Shown: positions 1 to 5,757 of the stretch, piece by piece
Layout of the letters: every line of letters begins with the position of its first letter
Position numbering within the stretch: the first letter of the stretch is position 1
NCBI GenBank assembly: GCA_018399865.1
Contig: JAGYNL010000063.1
Span: 1-5,764, forward strand
Direction of reading: 5' to 3'
DNA: 5,764 bases
DNA from: Candidatus Bipolaricaulota bacterium
Lineage (GTDB): Bacteria > Bipolaricaulota > Bipolaricaulia > UBA7950 > UBA9294
The notes under the pieces: model-generated
Databases searched by the model: none
What the model saw: the letters and a program-made list of their open reading frames with translations, nothing else
What the model was told of the DNA's origin: nothing
Made by a program: the position numbers and the translations under genes

Positions 1-596
1 GCGCTTCCTTGATAGTTGCTATTCCCTGAGGCAAAGGTAACCGGCTGTGGATCGTCGATCTTAGTTGGTAGTGAGAGCAAGGCCTGTGGCACAGCCGCTT
101 TGAACTGGGAGGAAATTGCTCCTGCCTGCATTCCAAGTAGAAGCACAACATAATGGCTGATCAGGTTGTTATCAAGGATTACAATCTCCTTGCCGTCTAC
201 ATCGGCCTGTTGATGCGCTGTGCCCACCCTGGTCTCCATATGAAGCCCGCTCAATCCCATCTGGGCTGAAATGATTTGTGACCCCGACGTAGTCTCGGCT
301 GCTAAGTGATAGAGAATGGGCAGGAAGTTACGGTCAAACTCGTACTGCTGAGCAAGGGTGATATTTTGCTCTCCTGCAGACATTGTTGCTTGGGAGAGCA
401 GAATATATCCCTCTGAGGGGGAGAAGAACAGAGTGTATTGCTCTTCGATCAATCTTTGTCCTGCTTGTTCTACCACAAACATGCCGCTATCGATTAGCTG
501 CCCCTGCTGCTGTGCTTCCTGCGGTTTGGGAGTTACCAAGCCGAAGAAAAGAATAGCCCCGATTACTGCCAATGCTATCAGAATATTTTTTTCCAT
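1..596 (-). CDS. Membrane-anchored extracytoplasmic protein of unknown function, third gene of ABC cluster (C-terminus off window)
   Basis: An open frame runs from ATG at 596 to the window edge with no stop: 198 complete codons, so the gene is truncated by the window, not broken. Residues 1-4 (MEKN) precede a hydrophobic segment (about 5-22), then a Gln-rich linker (about 24-33). There is no lipobox Cys, so it is probably an uncleaved N-terminal anchor or a signal peptide with the rest outside the membrane. The body looks beta-rich: residues 36-54 (DSGMFVVEQAGQRLIEEQY) and the stretch around 138-150 (IVILDNNLISHYV) recall secreted DUF3108/DUF6134-like proteins. That resemblance is from memory and weak. 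The start lies 14 bases after the permease stop and follows a G-rich SD (AAGGGGGGG), so it is almost surely co-transcribed with the ABC ATPase and permease. A partner or accessory role for that transporter is inferred; the function is unknown. Confidence 0.82.
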   Translation of the reverse strand, partial: MEKNILIALAVIGAILFFGLVTPKPQEAQQQGQLIDSGMFVVEQAGQRLIEEQYTLFFSPSEGYILLSQATMSAGEQNITLAQQYEFDRNFLPILYHLAAETTSGSQIISAQMGLSGLHMETRVGTAHQQADVDGKEIVILDNNLISHYVVLLLGMQAGAISSQFKAAVPQALLSLPTKIDDPQPVTFASGNSNYQGS

Positions 597-607
597 TTCC
601 CCCCCTT
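597..607 (-). promoter_or_regulatory. Ribosome binding site with G7 tract
   Basis: On the minus strand the sequence AAGGGGGGGAA directly precedes the ATG at 596. It provides an SD match (AAGG/GGGG) in the 14-base gap after the permease stop, and it decides the start of the gene running off the left edge. The seven-G homopolymer (599-605) is unusual for an RBS. Confidence 0.65.
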
Positions 608-610
608 AGC

Positions 611-1336
611 TTACTTCCATCGCGTAAGGATTTGCTCCCTGCGAAAAACCCTGATTGCCCAGTATAGCACAATGACGCTTGCTACCAATAGAACAACTGC
701 CTCTAGGCTGATAAGATTCATGCTTACAAGCGTCTTCTTGCTGGTGTATATTATTAGGGGCACAATGGCTGGGATGATGGCGAAGCTTGATATCTGATAA
801 GCTGCACGGGCGTCAGTGGCCCTAGAGGAAACAAGAAGAGTTACTCCAACTGAGAAGAGGGAAAGAAGCGGCGAGAGACCGAAGATGGCCGTAATCCAAG
901 GCCCGGTTAGTACGTGCGGTGGGATTCCTCCCACAAGGGCAACGCAAAGACCAATGAATATGCCAAAGCTTAACCAGGTGAGCACTAGCGCTGGTATAAC
1001 GCTCGATAATGCTTTGCCCAGAAATAGTTCAAGATCAGTGATTGGAGTAGCAAGAAGAGGTTCAAGGCTGCCTTGCTCCTTCTCTCCGATGATCGAGTAG
1101 GCTGCAATTGCTAGTGGTACAATAGCCGGGAGGATAAGGAAGTACATAAGCGCTGTGTTGAACAACGCGATTTGTGCACCGGCAGCTTCAAGATTCCGCC
1201 CTTGATAAACCATTACCATGGCTGCTCCAACCATGAAAAGCGGCAAAAAGATTGCCCCAAATAGAATCATCTTGTTTCTTAGTGATTCTTGCCATTCTTT
1301 TATCAGGATTACGCTAATTCGTGACATCGTTATCAT
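611..1336 (-). CDS. ABC-2 type transporter permease
   Basis: Membrane subunit of an ABC-2 family exporter (NatB-like class), pairing with the adjacent ATPase to move an unidentified substrate across the cytoplasmic membrane. The 241-residue protein has a short cytoplasmic N-terminus with the typical Lys-Glu-Trp (KEW, 13-15), then about six hydrophobic segments near 22-44, 60-83, 106-130, 148-170, 180-197 and 209-228. Between the second and third sits the ABC-2 permease signature GEKEQGSLEPLLATPIT (84-100), which is the best evidence for the family. Length is normal for single-domain permeases. The start is ambiguous. ATG at 1336 overlaps the ATPase end by 23 bases and ATG at 1327 by 14; each has only a GGA-type SD about 8 bases upstream. 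The longer form is given. The overlap implies translational coupling. NatB, antibiotic or lipid exporters are all possible. Confidence 0.9.
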   Translation of the reverse strand: MITMSRISVILIKEWQESLRNKMILFGAIFLPLFMVGAAMVMVYQGRNLEAAGAQIALFNTALMYFLILPAIVPLAIAAYSIIGEKEQGSLEPLLATPITDLELFLGKALSSVIPALVLTWLSFGIFIGLCVALVGGIPPHVLTGPWITAIFGLSPLLSLFSVGVTLLVSSRATDARAAYQISSFAIIPAIVPLIIYTSKKTLVSMNLISLEAVVLLVASVIVLYWAIRVFRREQILTRWK

Positions 1337-2231
1337 CCATCATGTCCAGGTACAGATCCTCGAGTGATACTCTAAGCTCGTTTACGTAACGTACGCCCGC
1401 TCCTAGCTCCACAAGTCGTTTGACCAGCAGGGGGTTTTGGGAATCCGGATCGGTAAGAGAAATCACTAAGGAATCAGCTGTCCGTTCGATCTGTTTGATG
1501 AATGGCATGTCCAATGATTTTTCAATGTCTGGAGCAACTTCTGTCAGGCGCACCACTGTCTTTCGGCCATAAAGTTGCTCTTTTAGCTCTTCTGGTTTAC
1601 CGATGGCCATAAGGCGGGTCTTAAATAGTGCTATGCGATCACACAATCGTTCAGCCTCATCCAGGTTATGGGTGCATAAAAAGATCGTTTGTTCCTTGCT
1701 TCTCAAGCTTTCAATTACATCCCGTACTACCTTAGCTGCTTCGGGGTCCAAGCTGGCTGTTGGTTCATCAAGAAATAAGATCTTCGGCTCGTGCAAAAGA
1801 GCGCGAGCAATGGCCAGTTTCTGTCGCATCCCTTTAGAGAGTGTTCCAGCTAGACTATCTCGTCGATCCCAAAGCTCAAACAGATGCAGATAGTGCTCTG
1901 CTTTTTTGTGCGGTGAAATTACCCCGTGCAACTTTGCGAAGAATAGGAGATTGTCAAATACTGAAAGACGCTTGTACAGTCCTGGGGTTTCGGTTAAGAC
2001 TCCCACGTTCTTGCGAATGGCTCGGTTTTCGCCTCCTACCCTAAATCCAGCGACTGTCGCTTCACCACTTGTTGGCGCAATCAGGGCAGCGAGCATTCGG
2101 ATGGTGGTCGTCTTTCCCGCCCCGTTTGGGCCGAGAAACCCGAATACTTCGCTTTTGTTGATGTCAAGGTTAAGGTGATCTACCGCGACTAGATCACCGA
2201 ACTTTCTTACAAGATTTTCTGTATGGATCAT
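1314..2231 (-). CDS. ABC transporter ATP-binding protein (ABC-2 exporter ATPase)
   Basis: Cytoplasmic ATPase that powers the adjacent permease. The 305-residue protein has Walker A GPNGAGKTT (34-42), ABC signature LSKGMRQKLA (131-140), Walker B ILFLDEP (151-157), D-loop SLDP (160-163) and switch His188. The usual Q-loop glutamine region reads VLTETPGLY (78-86), with Glu/Thr in place of Gln, as occurs in many ABC-2 ATPases of the NatA/CcmA-like class. About 75 residues after the nucleotide-binding domain (from about 225) form the C-terminal extension common in this group. The start is set at ATG 2231 because AAGGG lies 6 bases upstream and the protein then begins MIHTENLVRKFG, as relatives do. 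An in-frame ATG at 2255 (AGGG, 5-base spacing) and a GTG at 2261 would add 8-10 residues and remain possible. It overlaps the permease start, so the two form one operon. Substrate unknown. Confidence 0.93.
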   Translation of the reverse strand: MIHTENLVRKFGDLVAVDHLNLDINKSEVFGFLGPNGAGKTTTIRMLAALIAPTSGEATVAGFRVGGENRAIRKNVGVLTETPGLYKRLSVFDNLLFFAKLHGVISPHKKAEHYLHLFELWDRRDSLAGTLSKGMRQKLAIARALLHEPKILFLDEPTASLDPEAAKVVRDVIESLRSKEQTIFLCTHNLDEAERLCDRIALFKTRLMAIGKPEELKEQLYGRKTVVRLTEVAPDIEKSLDMPFIKQIERTADSLVISLTDPDSQNPLLVKRLVELGAGVRYVNELRVSLEDLYLDMMDDNDVTN

Positions 2232-2242
2232 AATGTGCCCTT
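2232..2242 (-). promoter_or_regulatory. Ribosome binding site supporting the ATPase start at 2231
   Basis: The minus strand reads AAGGG (2242-2238) followed by six bases and ATG. This supports ATG 2231 over the upstream in-frame ATG 2255 and GTG 2261, although ATG 2255 also has an AGGG five bases upstream. Confidence 0.55.
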
Positions 2243-2343
2243 GGTATTCTATCATTTGCACCCTGTACGATCTACTCAGGCAAGGAGAATCACTTTATGC
2301 ATTGGATAAGTAATCAGCTCTATAGCTCCAGCAAGAAGGGATG

Positions 2344-2880
2344 TCATTCTCTCCACTCTGATTCAAGAATTGCCATGATAAGATCGTCGTAGTAACGACC
2401 GTCACGGAAATATGCTTCGCGCATCGTTCCTTCATGAATGAAACCAGTTTTCTCATATACCCTCTGTGCGCGCTTGTTGTGCGAGTATACGTGCAGGAAT
2501 ATGCGGTGCATCGCAAGCTGCTTAAACCCGTAGTTTAGTATCAGGCGTCCGGCTTCCAGAGCGTATCCTTTTCCCCATTGATTCCTTTCTCCAAGCATGA
2601 TCCCGAATTCCGCGCTGCGGTTAACGTAGTCGATTGAATGCAGGCCACAGTTTCCGATGTGCTGGTCCTCATCCTTGATAACGATCGCTAACGACATGTC
2701 TGAACGATCCTTGTATTGAGAGAGAAGCCAGTCCTCCTCTTGGGCGCGGCTTATTGGAAAGCGGATGGTGAGTGTGGATGTAATTGTTGGATCGTTGATC
2801 CACCGCAGGCAACGCTCGAGATCATCGATATCAAGTGGTCTTAGATAAACACGCTCGCCGACCAAGAATGGGTTATGCAT
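2344..2880 (-). CDS. GNAT family N-acetyltransferase (RimJ/RimL-like)
   Basis: Cytoplasmic acetyl-CoA-dependent N-acetyltransferase of 178 residues, a usual length for the RimJ/RimL (COG1670-type) branch of GNAT. The N-terminus has the typical VYLRPLDIDDLERCLRWIND start (11-30). Acetyl-CoA binding motif A is seen as NQWGKGYA (100-107), matching the Q/R-x-x-G-x-G/A pyrophosphate loop. Motif B follows, with HVYSHNKRAQRVYEKTGF (130-147), including Asn134, Tyr142 and Gly146-Phe147. The acceptor could be a ribosomal-protein or other protein N-terminus, an amino sugar, or a drug; the sequence does not decide. The start at ATG 2880 is strongly supported by AAAGGAG five bases upstream. It has its own candidate promoter and is isolated from hppA by a terminator. 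The 112-base gap to the ATPase start shows no clear terminator, so read-through into the ABC genes is possible, but a functional link is not evident. Confidence 0.93.
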   Translation of the reverse strand: MHNPFLVGERVYLRPLDIDDLERCLRWINDPTITSTLTIRFPISRAQEEDWLLSQYKDRSDMSLAIVIKDEDQHIGNCGLHSIDYVNRSAEFGIMLGERNQWGKGYALEAGRLILNYGFKQLAMHRIFLHVYSHNKRAQRVYEKTGFIHEGTMREAYFRDGRYYDDLIMAILESEWRE

Positions 2881-2885
2881 CAGGT

Positions 2886-2892
2886 CTCCTTT
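2886..2892 (-). promoter_or_regulatory. Strong ribosome binding site for the GNAT gene
   Basis: The minus strand reads AAAGGAG, then five bases, then ATG at 2880. This near-perfect SD fixes the start and rules out the longer frame that opens with TTG at 2907. Confidence 0.85.
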
Positions 2893-2906
2893 ACCAATTA
2901 AAGGCA

Positions 2907-2936
2907 AGTATACGCTTATCTTTCTTAGATTGGGAA
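2907..2936 (-). promoter_or_regulatory. Candidate sigma-70-type promoter of the GNAT gene
   Basis: On the minus strand, TATACT (2912-2907, five of six consensus bases) is preceded after 18 bases by TTCCCA (2936-2931, four of six matches to TTGACA). Transcription would begin near 2900, giving a leader of about 20 bases that just includes the SD. The fit with the chosen start is good, but the -35 is weak and nothing beyond sequence supports it. Confidence 0.45.
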
Positions 2937-3049
2937 TTGTTGCATATCAGGAATCCTCACCTGGGATAGTGTATATCTGATGGCATGAACTACCGTGGCC
3001 AAAAGCGGATGTTGGAAGGCTTGTTTAGTTGATGAGTGTTTTGATCTGG

Positions 3050-3094
3050 ATAAAGAAAAGCAAGCGGGCCGTGTCGTTTGAAGACAAGGCCCGT
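3050..3094 (-). terminator. Rho-independent terminator downstream of hppA
   Basis: An inverted repeat pairs CGGGCC (3065-3070) with GGCCCG (3088-3093). It continues after one mismatch with TGTC (3072-3075) pairing to GACA (3083-3086), leaving a 7-base loop. Read on the minus strand, the stem is followed by the T-rich tract CTTGCTTTTCTTTATC, while the plus-strand side is not T-rich. It sits about 25 bases beyond the hppA stop, so it ends the hppA transcript and separates it from the GNAT gene. Confidence 0.85.
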
Positions 3095-3118
3095 GTTAAT
3101 TTCCTAGTAGTTTATCTT

Positions 3119-5323
3119 CTACATAAAGATTGGATAAAGCGGGAACAAAGAAGCAAATACTAAAGCGATTACGCTCATCAGCTTGATTAGGATATCGAGC
3201 GACGGACCGACGGTATCTTTCAGCGGATCGCCTACTGTGTCCCCAACTACACCCGCATCGTGCGCTTCGGAGCCCGTTCCACCGAAGTGACCTTCTTCAA
3301 TGTATTTCTTGGCATTGTCCATAGCCCCTCCCGAGTTTCCACAGAAGATAGCAAGCTGAATTGCAGAAAGGAGAGCGCCGATCAGGAAACCGCCAAGGGC
3401 ATACCGGCCAAAGATGAGGCCAAAGGCAAGTGGTGTGATGACCGCAATCATGGCTGGAATAAACATCTTGTGCAGGCCACCATGTGCAGTGATGCTGATG
3501 CAACGCTTAAAGTCGGCAACAGCCTCACCGGTCATTATCTTTGGGTTCTGTTTGAATTGATCACGGATCTCTTCCACAAGAAGCCCAGCGGTGCGGCTGA
3601 CGCCTCTAATGAGTAGAGCTGAGAACACATAGGGCACCATGGCTCCCAGCATCAATCCGGCGATAACATATGCTCCCACCTCAATTACGCTGCCTGTTGG
3701 GGAGAACTGTGCTGCTATCTGACCTACAATTGGAAGCTGCGGCTGCACAACTTGCTCTGCTGAGCCGATGGCCGACCACATGAATGCAGCGATTAAGCCT
3801 AGGGCAGCAAAGGCCGCTGAGCCGATGGCGAATCCTTTTCCGATTGCGGCGGTGGTGTTTCCAATTGCATCAAGCTTGTCGGTTCGTTCACGTACTTGCG
3901 GGGGAAGTTCGGCCATAGTGGAGATTCCCCCCGCGTTATCGGCGATCGGTCCGTATGTATCTACGGAGACGGTCATTGCTACGAAGGAGAGCATTCCCAT
4001 GGCTGTAAATGCAACACCAAGTAAGTTGCCAAAGTAATACGCGGCGATTGTCGCAGCAGCGATAACAAGTACAGGAAGCAAAGTGCTTATCATGCCAAGG
4101 GCCAGGCCCTCTGTCACTGCAATTGCTGGGCCGTCCTGGTTTGCTTTGGCCAGCTCACGCGTCGGACTATAGTCAGTGGACGTAAAGTATTCAGAGAAGA
4201 AACCGATGGCTACTCCGGCAACCAGGCCCAAAATTACTTCGTAAAAGATGTTCAGGCCTAGTGGAGACAGATAACAATAAAGGAAAGTCGTTACAGCGGT
4301 AAGCAAAGCAGCGATACGTGTGCCGTTCATGAGGATCTTCTGCATGCCTTCTTGTCGTTTGCTGAACCTGACGTACAGGATAGCAAGCAAACTAGCGAAG
4401 AGCCCTCCAGCCACTATAACTAATGGCGCTAGAAGCACCCAACCAAAGTTGCCAGCATTCATTCCAGCAGATAATCCTAGCTTGCCGACTATTCCTTGGA
4501 TGCTTTCATTTGCCCGCCCAACGTATAAGTAAAGGACCATCACGATGACCGAGATGATTGCTCCAATGAATGACTCAAGCAGGTCTGCTCCCAAGCCGCC
4601 GACATCTCCAACGTTATCTCCCACATTATCGGCAATTGTCGCTGGGTTGCGAGGATCGTCTTCTGGGATATGCATCTCTACTTTTCCTACCATATCGGCG
4701 GCCATATCAGCTGCCTTGGTGTATATGCCACCACCGACACGATCGAACAATGCTACTAGAGATGCGCCCATCGAGTAGGCGCTGACAATCAACGCTCCAC
4801 GGATAAAGTTTACCCCCATTGACTTAACCCCGAAAAGATAGCGTGTCTCGATGTGTAAAGTGGCTGGGTCAAACCACTTCTGGAACAGGATGAGAACGAT
4901 TACTAAGCCGATTAGCGCTAGGCCTGCTACGGAAAGACCCATTACTGCGCCTCCTGAGAACGCTACATTAAGAGCGTCCTTAAAGGAATTACGGGCTGCA
5001 TTTGTTGTGCGTGCGTTGGAATGAGTAGCTGCGTTCATTCCAACAAATCCGGCGGACATGGAAAGAATAGAGCCAATCCAGAAGGCCACCGCGATCTCCC
5101 AGAAGAACAAGATCCATAGAATTCCACCTATGACAAGCATGGTGATCCCCATGACGCGCGCTTCTTCGAGCATGAACGTGAACGCGCCCGAGCGAATGTA
5201 TCCTTGTATTGTCTTCATCTTGTCTGTGCCTTGTGCTCTCTTCACCACAGAGCGGTTAAAAGAAAAAGCACTAAACAGCGCCAGCACAGAGATTAAGGCT
5301 GGTACCAAAATTAGAGCATTCAT
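3119..5323 (-). CDS. hppA: Membrane-integral pyrophosphatase, predicted K+-dependent Na+-pumping (or Na+/H+) type
   Basis: Hydrolyses cytoplasmic PPi and couples it to cation export across the membrane. At 734 residues it matches the family (about 16 helices; T. maritima enzyme about 726). Catalytic motifs are all present: DRVGGGIYTKAADMAAD (194-210), DDPRNPATIADNVGDNVGD (222-240), DTYGPIADNAGG (455-466) and GDTVGDPLKDTVGPSLD (694-710). Ala492 in GNTTAAIGKG (488-497), where K+-independent enzymes have Lys, predicts K+ dependence. Glu250 in DLLES matches the gate Glu (E246) of the T. maritima Na+ pump, and in plant-type K+-dependent H+ pumps this Glu lies one turn later. Together these favour Na+ pumping; dual Na+/H+ pumping is not excluded. 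NSGGAMDNAKK (663-673) has Met668 where Trp is usual. ATG 5323 is chosen because MNALILVP starts the first helix as in relatives. The only SD (AAAAGGGG) lies 13 bases upstream, which is rather far. Single gene, ended by the terminator at 3050-3094. Confidence 0.96.
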   Translation of the reverse strand: MNALILVPALISVLALFSAFSFNRSVVKRAQGTDKMKTIQGYIRSGAFTFMLEEARVMGITMLVIGGILWILFFWEIAVAFWIGSILSMSAGFVGMNAATHSNARTTNAARNSFKDALNVAFSGGAVMGLSVAGLALIGLVIVLILFQKWFDPATLHIETRYLFGVKSMGVNFIRGALIVSAYSMGASLVALFDRVGGGIYTKAADMAADMVGKVEMHIPEDDPRNPATIADNVGDNVGDVGGLGADLLESFIGAIISVIVMVLYLYVGRANESIQGIVGKLGLSAGMNAGNFGWVLLAPLVIVAGGLFASLLAILYVRFSKRQEGMQKILMNGTRIAALLTAVTTFLYCYLSPLGLNIFYEVILGLVAGVAIGFFSEYFTSTDYSPTRELAKANQDGPAIAVTEGLALGMISTLLPVLVIAAATIAAYYFGNLLGVAFTAMGMLSFVAMTVSVDTYGPIADNAGGISTMAELPPQVRERTDKLDAIGNTTAAIGKGFAIGSAAFAALGLIAAFMWSAIGSAEQVVQPQLPIVGQIAAQFSPTGSVIEVGAYVIAGLMLGAMVPYVFSALLIRGVSRTAGLLVEEIRDQFKQNPKIMTGEAVADFKRCISITAHGGLHKMFIPAMIAVITPLAFGLIFGRYALGGFLIGALLSAIQLAIFCGNSGGAMDNAKKYIEEGHFGGTGSEAHDAGVVGDTVGDPLKDTVGPSLDILIKLMSVIALVFASLFPLYPIFM
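3759..3829. repeat. In-frame 14-bp direct repeat inside hppA
   Basis: GCTGAGCCGATGGC occurs at 3759-3772 and again at 3816-3829, exactly 57 bases (19 codons) apart and in the same frame. In the protein it yields AIGSA twice (499-503 and 518-522) along one membrane helix. It may be chance codon reuse for a helix-packing motif or a relic of a small duplication. Confidence 0.6.
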
Positions 5324-5436
5324 TCTGCTGCACACACCCCTTTTGTATTGCGTTTGGTTTTGCTGATTGCGGTACAATTGATCAGCTTTTGCAAATCGCT
5401 AGTTTCGTTGTCTCTAGGCTTTACTTTGTAAGACGA

Positions 5437-5448
5437 AATGAGCTCATT
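5437..5448. promoter_or_regulatory. 12-bp perfect palindrome, possible operator
   Basis: AATGAGCTCATT is a perfect palindrome about 114 bases upstream of the hppA start, in the divergent intergenic region. A dimeric regulator could bind it, but a palindrome of this length is expected about once in a window of this size by chance, so the call is tentative. Confidence 0.2.
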
Positions 5449-5527
5449 CTACCATCCATACACAGGTGCTTCAAGGTATATCAGAAGAACTGAATGTACT
5501 GCTAAGGAATTTCTCGTGAGTATTTCT

Positions 5528-5548
5528 TGTGGATGAATGATCACCACA
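5528..5548. repeat. Bulged hairpin in the intergenic region
   Basis: TGTGG (5528-5532) pairs with CCACA (5544-5548). After a bulged A, TGA (5534-5536) pairs with TCA (5541-5543) around an ATGA loop. Neither flank is T-rich, so it does not look like a terminator. It may be a leader-RNA hairpin or a binding site for a dimeric protein. Confidence 0.35.
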
Positions 5549-5641
5549 GATTTCCATGCTTGTTTAACTGCAGAAGTTGGTTATCTGTTTCATTGCAGGC
5601 TGGTCCCGGACATCTGTCTTGCGTGTGGATGACAAATCGGT

Positions 5642-5695
5642 GCCTAGCTAACAACCGTAGTCTCTACGCTTTGACGTTATGCAAGCTAGGCTTGC
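5642..5695 (+). promoter_or_regulatory. Nested, mutually exclusive inverted repeats in the putative leader of the right-edge gene
   Basis: GCCTAGCT (5642-5649) is perfectly complementary to AGCTAGGC (5684-5691). Between them a compact hairpin forms from CGTAG (5656-5660) and CTACG (5664-5668) with a TCT loop. The right arm also belongs to a second hairpin, GCAAGC (5681-5686) with GCTTGC (5690-5695) around TAG, so the two outer structures cannot form together. The element ends 62 bases before the ATG at 5758. It could be a switching leader RNA or a protein-binding site. No known riboswitch consensus is recognised. Confidence 0.35.
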
Positions 5696-5744
5696 TTTGG
5701 TAAATGCTTGTGAAGAGGTAGAACCGAGTGGTGGAAAACAGAAG

Positions 5745-5751
5745 AAGGAGG
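5745..5751 (+). promoter_or_regulatory. Ideal ribosome binding site for the right-edge gene
   Basis: AAGGAGG, a full match to the anti-SD core, lies six bases before ATG 5758. It is the main evidence that a plus-strand gene starts here. Confidence 0.85.
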
Positions 5752-5757
5752 AATACT

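Larger units (their letters stand above)
5324..5757. other. Divergent intergenic region between hppA and the right-edge gene
   Basis: These 434 bases hold no credible coding frame on either strand. They must contain the promoters for hppA (leftward) and for the gene starting at 5758 (rightward), but no pair of -35/-10 boxes stands out on either strand. They contain a 12-bp palindrome, a bulged hairpin near 5528-5548 and a nested pair of inverted repeats at 5642-5695. No tRNA and no riboswitch class that I recognise was found. Confidence 0.6.

Noticed and set aside
487..672. 61-codon minus-strand frame across the permease end and the third ABC-cluster gene
   Set aside because: It overlaps two better-supported genes in another frame, and its predicted peptide has no recognisable features.
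2310..2343. Terminator between the GNAT gene and the ATPase (AGCT-ATAG-AGCT)
   Set aside because: Only a 4-bp stem with no T-run. It is not stable enough to call.
2881..2907. Longer GNAT start at TTG 2907
   Set aside because: TTG with no SD, and it falls inside the candidate -10 box. ATG 2880 has a near-perfect SD.
3260..3616. 118-codon plus-strand open frame opposite hppA, and other plus-strand frames opposite hppA and the ABC genes
   Set aside because: Antisense shadows of strongly conserved genes. Their compositions are implausible, and the minus-strand frames have unmistakable family motifs.
5324..5377. Longer hppA start at TTG 5377 or GTG 5335
   Set aside because: The added N-terminus is hydrophilic and unlike relatives, TTG 5377 has no SD, and the SD lies only one base from GTG 5335, which is too close.
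5516..5533. Imperfect direct repeat (ATTTCTCGTGAG-type and ATTTCTTGTGGA) in the intergenic region
   Set aside because: About ten of thirteen bases match, in only two copies. This is consistent with chance in AT-rich intergenic DNA.
5681..5695. GCAAGC-TAG-GCTTGC as a transcription terminator
   Set aside because: A 6-bp stem with only a three-T tail, and it lies directly ahead of a gene. A regulatory or chance structure is more likely.
5711..5733. T-box-like stretch (GAGGTAGAACCGAGTGG) upstream of the right-edge gene
   Set aside because: It recalls the T-box core but lacks the invariant GGTGG-ACCGCG pattern. The needed UGG is altered, and there is no following terminator hairpin with a T-run.
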